Shown: positions 10,661-17,884 of the stretch, in pieces
Numbering within the stretch: the first letter of the stretch is position 1
Layout: each line of letters starts with the position of its first letter
NCBI GenBank assembly: GCA_009377475.1
Contig: WHTY01000055.1
Coordinates: 1 to 32,798 of the forward strand
Source: Actinophytocola sp.
Lineage (GTDB): Bacteria > Actinomycetota > Actinomycetes > Mycobacteriales > Pseudonocardiaceae
DNA length: 32,798 bases
Reading direction: 5' to 3'
The notes under the pieces: generated by a model
What the model saw: the letters and a program-made list of their open reading frames with translations, nothing else
Told to the model about the DNA's origin: nothing
Database searches by the model: none
Position numbers and translations under genes: made by a program

Positions 10661-11808
10661 CCGAGCCGACAAGCGCAGGCGATACGCAGCTGGGCACGGG
10701 CGCCAGCGAGCCGGTGCGCGTCTCCGTCACCACGGCCAGCCCGTACGACGTGATCATCGGCAGGGGACTGCTCGGTGAGCTGGGGCAAGCCGTCGCCGGG
10801 GCGTCGAAGGTGGCCATCATCCACCCGCCGTCGCTGACCGCGACCGCCGAAGCCACCCGCGACGAGCTCAACGACCATGGCCACGACGCGCACCGCATCG
10901 AGATCCCGGACGCCGAGGACGGCAAGGCACTCTCGGTCGCCGGGTTCTGCTGGGAGGTGCTTGGCAGGATCGGCCTCGACCGGGACGGCGTGATCATCGG
11001 GCTCGGCGGGGGAGCGGTCACGGACCTGGCCGGGTTCGTCGCCGCTACCTGGCTGCGCGGCGTGCGGCTGGTGAACGTGCCGACCACGTTGCTCGGCATG
11101 GTCGACGCCGCCGTCGGCGGCAAGACCGGGATCAACACCGAGGCCGGGAAGAACCTCGTCGGGGTCATCCACGAGCCGAGCGCGGTGCTGGTCGACCTCG
11201 CCACGCTGGAGACGCTGCCGACCAACGAGCTCGTCGCGGGCATGGCCGAAGTGGTCAAGGGCGGGTTCATCGCCGATCCGGTGATCCTGGATCTGATCGA
11301 GGCCGACCCGGAGGCCGCCGTCGACCCCACCGGCGACGTGCTCGCCGAACTGGTGCGCCGCAAGATCCAGGTCAAGGCCGACGTCGTGTCCGCGGATCTG
11401 CGCGAGTCGATGCTGCGGGAAGTCCTCAACTACGGCCACACCCTCGCCCACGCCATCGAACGCCGCGAGCGCTACCGCTGGCGGCACGGCGCCGCCGTCA
11501 GCGTCGGGCTGGTGTTCGCCGCCGAGCTGGCCCGGCTGGCGGGCAGGCTGGACGACGCCACCGCCGACCGGCACGCCAGCGTCCTCACCGCGCTCGGACT
11601 GCCGACCAGCTACGACGCCGACGCGCTGCCCCAGCTGTTGGAAACGATGAAGAAAGACAAGAAGTCCCGTTCCGGGGTGTTGCGGTTCGTCGTCCTGGAC
11701 GGGCTCGCCAAACCGGGCAGGCTGGAAGGTCCCGACCCGTCGCTGCTCGCCGCCGCCTACTCGGCGATCGCCAACGGGGAAGGCTCCGACGGAGGGGTGC
11801 TGCTGTGA
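10657..11808 (+). CDS. aroB: 3-Dehydroquinate synthase
   Basis: Converts DAHP to 3-dehydroquinate using NAD+ and a divalent metal, the second shikimate-pathway step. The 383-residue protein contains GGGAVTDLAGFVAATWLRG, VPTTLLGMVDAAVGGKTGIN, the metal ligands Glu198 (AEVVKGGF), His261 (NYGHTLAHAIE) and His277 (RHGAAVSVG), and the Lys-rich MKKDKKSRSG motif. Its start overlaps the aroK stop (ATGA) and its stop overlaps the aroQ start (GTGA). Length and motifs are standard for the family. Confidence 0.98.
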   Translation: MTEPTSAGDTQLGTGASEPVRVSVTTASPYDVIIGRGLLGELGQAVAGASKVAIIHPPSLTATAEATRDELNDHGHDAHRIEIPDAEDGKALSVAGFCWEVLGRIGLDRDGVIIGLGGGAVTDLAGFVAATWLRGVRLVNVPTTLLGMVDAAVGGKTGINTEAGKNLVGVIHEPSAVLVDLATLETLPTNELVAGMAEVVKGGFIADPVILDLIEADPEAAVDPTGDVLAELVRRKIQVKADVVSADLRESMLREVLNYGHTLAHAIERRERYRWRHGAAVSVGLVFAAELARLAGRLDDATADRHASVLTALGLPTSYDADALPQLLETMKKDKKSRSGVLRFVVLDGLAKPGRLEGPDPSLLAAAYSAIANGEGSDGGVLL

Positions 11809-12236
11809 ACGTCCTCGTGCTCAACGGTCCCAACCTGAACCGGCTTGGCACCCGCGAACCGGACATCTACGGTGCCACCACCCACGAAGACTTGGTCGAC
11901 CTGTGCAAGCGGACGGCGGCCGTGCTCGGCATGGACGTCGCGGTGCGCCAGACCAACCACGAAGGTGAAATGGTCGAGTGGCTGCACGAGGCCGCCGATG
12001 CCGAGTGGCCGGTCGTGCTCAACGCCGCCGCGTGGACGCACTACTCGATCGCGGTGCGTGACGCCTGCGCTCAGCTCACCGCCCCGTTGATCGAGGTGCA
12101 CCTGTCGAACGTCTACCAGCGCGAGGAGTTCCGGCACCACAGCGTGATCTCGGCAGTGGCGACCGGCGTCATCGCCGGGCTCGGGGTGGACGGCTACGCG
12201 CTCGCGCTGCGCTGGGTGGCCAAACACCTGGAGTGA
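11805..12236 (+). CDS. aroQ: Type II 3-dehydroquinate dehydratase
   Basis: Dehydrates 3-dehydroquinate to 3-dehydroshikimate by the type II (anti-elimination, dodecameric) route. The 143-residue protein has Asn10 and Arg17 of LNGPNLNRLGTREP, the catalytic Tyr22 (DIYG), QTNHEGE, Asn73 and His79 of NAAAWTHYS, and EVHLSN with His99. The segment before and after His79 carries Trp77 and Tyr80, whereas many homologues have a smaller hydrophobic residue and Thr at these places; the catalytic residues are intact. GTG at 11805 overlaps the aroB stop. It is the last gene of the aro cluster. Confidence 0.97.
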   Translation: MNVLVLNGPNLNRLGTREPDIYGATTHEDLVDLCKRTAAVLGMDVAVRQTNHEGEMVEWLHEAADAEWPVVLNAAAWTHYSIAVRDACAQLTAPLIEVHLSNVYQREEFRHHSVISAVATGVIAGLGVDGYALALRWVAKHLE

Positions 12237-12358
12237 ATTGGTCGCGGGTCAGAACGAACTCGCTCCCCAGACGTCGCCGAGGGTGCGTTGTCCGCGCCCA
12301 GCTTGACGCCCATGGCCGCGGTCGGGCATAGACACCGGCCGCGTCTACGCCGTCTGGC

Positions 12359-12387
12359 TTGATCCCGGCCAGCGCTTCACGTACAAT
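12359..12387 (+). promoter_or_regulatory. yefM-yoeB promoter
   Basis: TTGATC (12359-12364) and TACAAT (12382-12387) are separated by 17 bp, close to the vegetative sigma consensus TTGACA/TATAAT. Transcription would start near 12394, just before the GGGAGG ribosome-binding site. The -10 box lies inside the palindromic operator. This is the best consensus promoter seen in the window. Confidence 0.7.
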
Positions 12388-12402
12388 TTCCTGTACGTGA
12401 AG
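12375..12402. promoter_or_regulatory. Palindromic operator of yefM-yoeB
   Basis: CTTCACGTACA (12375-12385) and TGTACGTGAAG (12392-12402) are perfect 11-bp inverted repeats separated by six bases (ATTTCC). Each arm carries a GTAC core, similar to the TGTACA-cored palindromes bound by YefM-YoeB complexes in other bacteria. The site covers the -10 box and ends at the ribosome-binding site, which fits autorepression by the antitoxin-toxin complex. Confidence 0.75.
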
Positions 12403-12415
12403 GGAGGTGTTCGGT

Positions 12416-12667
12416 TTGCGGACGATGAGCTATTCCGAGTCTCGCGCGAAGTACGCTGAGACGCTGGACTCTGTGGTCAACGATCGCGAGGAGGTCGTGA
12501 TCACCCGGGCTGGGCACGATCCGGTCGTGATGGTGTCGCTGGATGACTACGAGTCCCTGAAGGAAACGGCGTACCTGCTACGTAGCCCGGAGAACGCACG
12601 GCGGTTGATCGGTGCGATCGAGCGGCTCGAAGCCGGCGGCGGCGAGCGGCACGACCTCGCCGAATGA
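12416..12667 (+). CDS. yefM: Antitoxin of the YefM/Phd family
   Basis: An 83-residue antitoxin that should bind YoeB and repress its own operon as a dimeric Phd-fold DNA-binding protein. From TTG 12416 the product begins MRTMSYSESRAKYAETLD, matching the E. coli YefM start MRTISYSEARQNL. GGGAGG at 12402-12407 is eight bases upstream of this TTG, whereas ATG 12425 would be 17 bases away, so the TTG is chosen. The conserved VVITRAGHDPVVMVSLDDYE and ETAYLLRSPENARRL segments are present. The stop overlaps the yoeB ATG (ATGA). Base use is less G+C-biased than in the aro genes, which fits a transferred cassette. Confidence 0.94.
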   Translation: MRTMSYSESRAKYAETLDSVVNDREEVVITRAGHDPVVMVSLDDYESLKETAYLLRSPENARRLIGAIERLEAGGGERHDLAE

Positions 12668-12924
12668 AGCTGGTTTGGGACGAGCTTGCCTGGGAAGACT
12701 ATGTCTGGTGGCAAGCGCAAGATCGTAAGATCGTGAAGCGCATCAATGCCCTGATCAAGGACATCGCCCGGAACGGAAACGAAGGGATCGGTAAGCCCGA
12801 AGCGCTCAAGCACGGCTTTCACGGCTATTGGTCGCGTCGGATCACCGATGAGCATCGACTCGTCTACAAGCTTGCTGACGACGAGATCCGCATCGCCGCG
12901 TGCCGGTATCACTACGGTAGGTAG
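12664..12924 (+). CDS. yoeB: YoeB-type mRNA interferase toxin
   Basis: An 86-residue RelE-fold ribosome-dependent endoribonuclease that cleaves mRNA in the ribosomal A site when released from YefM. The catalytic residues match the E. coli numbering exactly: Glu46 (KPEALKH), Arg65 (DEHRLVY), His83 and Tyr84 (CRYHYG at the C terminus). HGFHGYWSRRITDEHR and VWDELAWEDYVWWQ are also typical. It starts inside the yefM stop codon. Third positions are visibly less G+C-rich than in the neighbouring aro genes. The toxin looks intact. It sits between aroQ and an unrelated regulator with no other mobile features nearby. Confidence 0.96.
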   Translation: MKLVWDELAWEDYVWWQAQDRKIVKRINALIKDIARNGNEGIGKPEALKHGFHGYWSRRITDEHRLVYKLADDEIRIAACRYHYGR

Positions 12925-12961
12925 CGCTCAGCGGTGCTCAGTGGCGCTCAGTGGTGCTCGC
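12925..12961. repeat. 10-bp tandem repeat after the yoeB stop
   Basis: A YGCTCAGYGG unit is repeated about 3.6 times, at 12925, 12935, 12945 and (partial) 12955, immediately after the yoeB TAG. The rest of the gap to 13161 shows no gene. The repeat does not form an obvious hairpin. Confidence 0.7.
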
Positions 12962-13161
12962 GCCACGCAGCCGGTTTGGCGGGGCTGCGCATCCCAGTGC
13001 TCGACCAGGGTGGCCCTTCGCCGGGCACATTGCTGCGAGAAACAGACAAACGACAGCGAATCCGGCGCGGATCGCGCAATATCCCTGGCGAAGGCGGGAG
13101 CGCGGTTGCGCTGCGGGAAAAAGCGATCGGTCAGTTGACCGTGTTCCAGGTGTGAATGGTT

Positions 13162-14736
13162 CTACCGTGCCATGTCGTCGGCGATCAGCGCCACGTGCAG
13201 CGATACCCGGATGTCGGGGTCGTCGAGGGAGACCGCGAGTAGCCGCTCGATCTTGGCGAGGCGGTCGTAGAACGCGGCACGGGACAGGTGGACCGCTGCG
13301 GCGGCGTCGGACTTGCTGGTCGGGTGCCACAGCAACGCGCGCAGCACCGCCAGCAGGTCGCCGTCGTTGTCCTCGTCGTGCTCGGTGAGCACGTCCAGCT
13401 CGCGGGTGACGAACGCGTGCACCCGGTCGTCGTCGCCGAGCATGGTCAGCAAGCCGCGCAGGTGTACGTCGTCGAGCCGGTGGACGAGCTTGTCGTTCGC
13501 GTGCACGGATTCCACGACGTGCTGCGACTCCCGCAGCGTCCGGTCGATGTGTGCCGCTCGGTCGACCGCGCGGCCCGCGCCGATGACGACGGAATGCTGG
13601 TCGGCCACCCGCTGAGTCAGCTTCGCCACGGCGCGGTCGTGCCTGGCGGTCGGCGCGAACGACAGCAGCACCCTGACGTCGCGGTCGATCTCGCACACCA
13701 ACGCCGACAGGCACAGGCCGTGGACGGCGTGCACTACCGAGGCGAGCACATCGTCCACAAGGGACGGTGTGTCGTGGCCGTCCACTCGCAGCTGCGGGCG
13801 GATCGCGAGGCCGATGAACGTCCGCTTCTCCGTGGGTAGCCCGGACAGCTCGCACCGGCGCAGCAGGTCAGTATCGGTCGGATCGGTGAGCAGGCCGAGC
13901 AGCAGCTCCTGATGTGTCCGCCGGACGAGGCTGTCGCGATGCCGGTCCTGCAACCGGTGCATCGCCAGCGCGGCGGCGGCCCGCTCCGCGACCACGATCA
14001 GCCGCTGCGCCGGTGCGGTCGGAGCCTGGACGATCAGCCGCCCCCAGCCCTTGGCTCGCGTCCCGAGTCGGGTGACGAGCCACTCGTTCGTCGCGTCCCA
14101 CGTCGTGCGTCCGGGGTGTTCGACGGCGCGGGAGCGCGACTGCCAGTCCGCAAGGAACCCCGCGATGTCGCTGGGGCCAGCCCGGTAGTCCAGTACTCGG
14201 TGTTGCTCGTCCTCCAGCACGACGGCCGCGCCCGCGAGGCGCTGCACCGCTGCCAGGATCTCGGCCGGACCGGCCTCCTCGATGCTCAGCGCGGTGAACG
14301 TGTCGTGCACCCGTTCGGCCTCGCGAAGCTCCGCGAGTTGCTCGTCCACGATCCGCTCGCCCACGGTCTGGGTCACGGCGGCGAACCGCACCTCGCGATG
14401 CAGCGCGATGAGTGGCAGCCCATGCCGGTCGCACGCCGCGGCGAGCGGCGCGGGAACGGACGTCCACCTGCGGCCCAGCTCGATCAGGAGACCGGCCGCG
14501 TCGCTGTCGTGCAGGCTCGTCGCCAGCGCCGCGAGTTCGTCGGCCGTGTCGGGAAACGCGATCCCCGTGCTCAGCACCAGATCCCCGCCGCGTAGCAACG
14601 GGGCGATGTCGGACAGCTCGGTCGTATGCACCCAGCGCACCTGCCGGTCCAGCCCTGATTCGCCCGCGAGGACCTCGGGGCGTGCGGCGCGGAGCACCGG
14701 CATCGCCAGCGCCTGAGCGACGGTCACAACGGCCAT
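13162..14736 (-). CDS. PucR-family transcriptional regulator
   Basis: A 524-residue regulator. Its N-terminal part (about 5-120; VTVAQALAMPVLRAARPEVLAG ... VRWVHTTELSDIAPLL) matches the PucR purine-catabolism domain. A middle GGDEF-like linker follows, and the C-terminal PucR helix-turn-helix lies in about the last 65 residues (LRALLWHPTSKSDAAAAVHL, FYDRLAKIERLL). The ATG read from 14736 has GGAAGG seven bases upstream; an ATG 51 bases further upstream is in frame but lacks this. It is divergent from the dehydrogenase-aminotransferase pair, so it most likely controls that operon. The family name does not prove a purine ligand: relatives control GABA, proline and other amino-acid catabolism. 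Confidence 0.9.
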   Translation of the reverse strand: MAVVTVAQALAMPVLRAARPEVLAGESGLDRQVRWVHTTELSDIAPLLRGGDLVLSTGIAFPDTADELAALATSLHDSDAAGLLIELGRRWTSVPAPLAAACDRHGLPLIALHREVRFAAVTQTVGERIVDEQLAELREAERVHDTFTALSIEEAGPAEILAAVQRLAGAAVVLEDEQHRVLDYRAGPSDIAGFLADWQSRSRAVEHPGRTTWDATNEWLVTRLGTRAKGWGRLIVQAPTAPAQRLIVVAERAAAALAMHRLQDRHRDSLVRRTHQELLLGLLTDPTDTDLLRRCELSGLPTEKRTFIGLAIRPQLRVDGHDTPSLVDDVLASVVHAVHGLCLSALVCEIDRDVRVLLSFAPTARHDRAVAKLTQRVADQHSVVIGAGRAVDRAAHIDRTLRESQHVVESVHANDKLVHRLDDVHLRGLLTMLGDDDRVHAFVTRELDVLTEHDEDNDGDLLAVLRALLWHPTSKSDAAAAVHLSRAAFYDRLAKIERLLAVSLDDPDIRVSLHVALIADDMAR

Positions 14737-14752
14737 GACGCACCTTCCCGGG

Positions 14753-14769
14753 TCCGACAGAACGTCGGA
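14753..14769. promoter_or_regulatory. Candidate operator between the PucR gene and mmsA
   Basis: TCCGAC and GTCGGA form 6-bp inverted repeats separated by AGAAC in the divergent intergenic region. It lies 17-33 bp upstream of the regulator start. A plausible regulator-binding site, but short and unique in the window. Confidence 0.35.
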
Positions 14770-14858
14770 TAGATGGTTCAGGTCCAACAGTATGTCAGGC
14801 CGCTGCTGCCGGTTCGCGGGCTAGCGTGACGCCGAAGCGACGTGAAGGAGCCACGCAC

Positions 14859-16385
14859 ATGACCACCTCAATCGCGCACTGGGTCGACGGCGCCGAGCAC
14901 GCGGGCACGTCCGACCGCTGGGCAGACGTCACCAACCCCGCCACCGGGCAGGTCTCCGGTCGCGTCGCGCTCGCCAGCGAGCCCGACGCCAAGCACGTCA
15001 TCGCGTCGGCGGCCACGGCAAGCAAGGGCTGGGCCGCCACCTCACTGGCCAAGCGCACGCAGACCCTGTTCGCCTTCCGCGAGCTGCTCAACAGCCGCAA
15101 GGAGGAACTGGCGCACCTGATCACCGCCGAACACGGCAAGGTCTACTCCGACGCCCTCGGCGAGATCACCCGTGGCCAGGAGGTCGTCGAGTTCGCCTGC
15201 GGCATCTCCCACCTGGTCAAGGGCGGCTACTCCGAGAGCGCGTCGACCGGCGTCGACGTCCACTCCAAGCGCGACCCGCTCGGCGTCGTCGGGATCATCA
15301 GCCCGTTCAACTTCCCGGCCATGGTCCCGATGTGGTTCTTCCCCATCGCCATCGCCACGGGCAACGCGGTGGTGCTCAAGCCGAGCGAGAAGGACCCGTC
15401 CGCCGCGTTGTGGCTCGCCAACCTCTGGCGCGAAGCCGGTCTGCCCGACGGCGTCTGCAACGTGCTCCAAGGCGACAAGGTCGCGGTCGACGCGCTGCTG
15501 GCCAGCCCGGACGTGGCCGCGATCAGCTTCGTCGGGTCCACCCCGATCGCGAAGTACGTCTACGAGGAGGCCAGCCGGTACGGCAAGCGGGTCCAGGCCC
15601 TCGGCGGCGCCAAGAACCACATGGTCGTGCTGCCGGACGCCGACCTCGACCTCGCCGCCGACGCCGCGGTCAACGCCGGGTACGGCAGCGCGGGGGAGCG
15701 GTGCATGGCCATCAGCGTCCTGGTGGCGGTCGATCCGGTCGGTGACGACCTCGTGGCGCGGATCGCCGAACGCACTCGGACGCTGGTCACCGGGGACGGC
15801 CGCAAGGCCGACGGCGGCCAGGACGTCACAGAGGCCGACATGGGTCCGCTGGTCACCAAGGCGCACCGCGATCGGGTCGCCGGTTTCGTCGCTTCTGGCG
15901 AGGCGGCGGGCGCCAAGCTCGTCATCGACGGCCGCAACGTCGAGGCGCGCGGTGAGGCGGGCGGCCACTGGCTCGGTCCGACGCTCTTCGACCACGTCAC
16001 CCCCGACATGGACATCTACGCCGAGGAGATCTTCGGCCCTGTCCTCGCCGTGGTGCGGGTGTCGTCGTACGACGAGGCCGTCGAGCTGATCAACGCGAAC
16101 CAGTACGGCAACGGCACCGCGATCTTCACCAACGACGGCGGCGCGGCTCGGCGCTTCGAGTCCGACGTCCAGGTCGGCATGATCGGCGTCAACGTGCCGA
16201 TTCCGGTCCCGGTCGCCTATTACTCGTTCGGCGGGTGGAAGCGTTCGCTGTTCGGTGACACCCACGCGCACGGCACCGAAGGTGTGCATTTCTTCACTCG
16301 CGCCAAGGTCGTCACCACCCGCTGGATCAACCCGGCCGCCCGGCCGGAGGGTGGCCTCGAACTGGGATTCCCGCAGAATGAGTGA
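14859..16385 (+). CDS. mmsA: CoA-acylating methylmalonate/malonate-semialdehyde dehydrogenase
   Basis: A 508-residue aldehyde dehydrogenase of the MmsA/IolA type, which oxidises (methyl)malonate semialdehyde to propionyl- or acetyl-CoA with NAD+ and CoA. The signature ISPFNFPAMVPMWFFP, FVGSTPIAKYVYEEA, QALGGAKNHMVVLPDADLD, the nucleophile Cys282 in GSAGERCMAISV, and EIFGPVLAVVRV are all present. As expected for the CoA-acylating subfamily, the glutamate base used by hydrolytic aldehyde dehydrogenases is replaced (LGGAKNH). ATG 14859 has GAAGGAG eight bases upstream. It is followed directly by an aminotransferase gene, so the pair could deaminate an amino acid such as beta-alanine and convert the resulting semialdehyde. 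Confidence 0.95.
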   Translation: MTTSIAHWVDGAEHAGTSDRWADVTNPATGQVSGRVALASEPDAKHVIASAATASKGWAATSLAKRTQTLFAFRELLNSRKEELAHLITAEHGKVYSDALGEITRGQEVVEFACGISHLVKGGYSESASTGVDVHSKRDPLGVVGIISPFNFPAMVPMWFFPIAIATGNAVVLKPSEKDPSAALWLANLWREAGLPDGVCNVLQGDKVAVDALLASPDVAAISFVGSTPIAKYVYEEASRYGKRVQALGGAKNHMVVLPDADLDLAADAAVNAGYGSAGERCMAISVLVAVDPVGDDLVARIAERTRTLVTGDGRKADGGQDVTEADMGPLVTKAHRDRVAGFVASGEAAGAKLVIDGRNVEARGEAGGHWLGPTLFDHVTPDMDIYAEEIFGPVLAVVRVSSYDEAVELINANQYGNGTAIFTNDGGAARRFESDVQVGMIGVNVPIPVPVAYYSFGGWKRSLFGDTHAHGTEGVHFFTRAKVVTTRWINPAARPEGGLELGFPQNE

Positions 16386-16398
16386 GGAGTTCACGGCC

Positions 16399-17733
16399 AT
16401 GTTCGACGCCGACCGCGCTTACGAGCTGGACCGGCGGCACGTTTTCCACTCCTGGTCGGCGCAGGCGACGCTGGACCCGATGGTCGTCACCAAGGCCGAG
16501 GGCTCGTACGTGTGGGACCGCGACGGCAACCGGCTGCTCGACTTCACGTCCCAGCTGGTGTTCACCAACCTCGGGCACCAGCACCCCGCCATCGTCCGGG
16601 CGATCCAGGACCAGGCGGCGACGCTGTGCACTGTGGCGCCCGGCCATGTCAACGGCACTCGCTCCGAGGCCGCGCGGCTGATCGCCTCACACGCTCCCGG
16701 CGACCTGAACCGGGTGTTCTTCACCAACGGCGGGGCGGACGCCAACGAGCACGCCATTCGCATGGCGCGGCTGCATACCGGGCGCTCGAAGGTGCTGTCG
16801 ACCTACCGCTCCTATCACGGTGGCACCGACCTCGCGGTCAACGTCACCGGCGACCCCCGCAGGTGGTCGAACGACACCGGGGCCGCCGGGGTCGTGCACT
16901 TCTTCGGGCCGTTCCGGTACCGCAGTGCCTTCTCGGCGACGACCGAGGAGGGGGAGTGCCAGCGCGCGCTGGCGCACCTGGAGCAGGTCATCACGCTTGA
17001 AGGCCCGTCGACGATCGCCGCCATCGTGCTGGAGTCGATCCCTGGCACGGCGGGCATCATGGTTCCGCCGCCCGGCTATCTCGCCGGTGTCCGGAAACTG
17101 TGCGACCGGTTCGACATCGTGTTCATCGCCGACGAGGTGATGTCCGGGTTCGGCCGATCCGGAAGGTGGTTCGCCATCGAGCACGAGACCGCCGAGGTCG
17201 TCCCTGACCTGCTGACCTTCGCCAAGGGCGTGAACTCCGGCTACGTCCCGCTCGGCGGGGTGATCATCAATGACGCCATCTACTCGACTTTCGCCGAGCG
17301 GCCGTATCCTGGCGGGCTGACGTACTCGGGTCATCCGCTCGCCTGCGCCGCCGCGGTCGCCACCATCGAGACGATGGAAAACGACCGCGTCGTCGAGCAC
17401 GCGGCGGCCCTCGGTCATGACGTCTGCGGCCCTGGCCTGCGGGAGCTGGCGGCCAAACACGACTGGATTGGCGAGGTCAGGGGAACCGGCGCGTTCTGGG
17501 CCATCGAGCTGGTGGCCGACCGTGCCACGCGCGAGCCGCTCGCGCCCTACGGCGGAACCAGCCCAGCCATGGCCGAGATCGTCGCCGCATGCCAGCGACG
17601 CGGCCTGCTGGCCTTCGTGAACTTCAACCGCATCCACGCCGTCCCGCCACTCACGACGACCGCCGAGGAGGCCGGCGAAGGGATCGACATCCTCGATGCG
17701 GCCCTGACCGAAGCCCACGCGACGGCCGGCTGA
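16399..17733 (+). CDS. Class III (omega) aminotransferase
   Basis: A PLP-dependent class III aminotransferase of 444 residues from ATG 16399. It shows FTNGGADANEHAIRMAR, SYHGGTD, the PLP aspartate in FIADEVMSGFGRSG, the Schiff-base lysine Lys276 in LTFAKGVNSGYVPLGG, and TYSGHPLACAAA. GAGGAG at 16384-16389 is nine bases before this ATG; ATG 16378 is in frame, adds seven residues and overlaps the mmsA stop, but has no ribosome-binding site. It is co-transcribed with mmsA. From context it may be a beta-alanine or other omega-amino acid:pyruvate transaminase. The exact substrate cannot be read from sequence. Confidence 0.93.
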   Translation: MFDADRAYELDRRHVFHSWSAQATLDPMVVTKAEGSYVWDRDGNRLLDFTSQLVFTNLGHQHPAIVRAIQDQAATLCTVAPGHVNGTRSEAARLIASHAPGDLNRVFFTNGGADANEHAIRMARLHTGRSKVLSTYRSYHGGTDLAVNVTGDPRRWSNDTGAAGVVHFFGPFRYRSAFSATTEEGECQRALAHLEQVITLEGPSTIAAIVLESIPGTAGIMVPPPGYLAGVRKLCDRFDIVFIADEVMSGFGRSGRWFAIEHETAEVVPDLLTFAKGVNSGYVPLGGVIINDAIYSTFAERPYPGGLTYSGHPLACAAAVATIETMENDRVVEHAAALGHDVCGPGLRELAAKHDWIGEVRGTGAFWAIELVADRATREPLAPYGGTSPAMAEIVAACQRRGLLAFVNFNRIHAVPPLTTTAEEAGEGIDILDAALTEAHATAG

Positions 17734-17774
17734 GAAAACCGAAGACAGTTGCGCGCGTGGGATCTCACCCGCCT

Positions 17775-17792
17775 GTGTCCGAGGTGGGACAC
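17775..17792 (+). terminator. Candidate terminator of the mmsA operon
   Basis: GTGTCC and GGACAC pair around a six-base loop 42 bp after the aminotransferase stop. No T-run follows, which is common in high-G+C actinobacteria. The stem is short and confidence is low. Confidence 0.3.
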
Positions 17793-17884
17793 CGCACATG
17801 GAGCCCGGCCTTCACCCCATAGACTGACGCCCGGCACCCCGCGTCGGCGGGTCGTCGCATGGGGTTGGAGGACAGCGCGCAGTC

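Noticed and set aside
12300..12325. A second promoter upstream of yefM (TTGACG with GCATAG)
   Set aside because: The -10 match is poor, and the TTGATC-17-TACAAT pair lies nearer and overlaps the operator.
12938..13855. Minus-strand frame reaching into the region between yoeB and the PucR gene
   Set aside because: Most of it overlaps the PucR coding region in another frame and its composition is noise-like. The 12962-13161 interval shows no gene.
14737..14787. Upstream ATG as start of the PucR gene
   Set aside because: The 17 extra residues cover the divergent regulatory region and lack a ribosome-binding site, while the ATG read from 14736 has GGAAGG and gives the usual family start.
15042..16400. 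Long minus-strand frame opposite mmsA
   Set aside because: Antisense to clear aldehyde dehydrogenase motifs, with no recognisable protein features.
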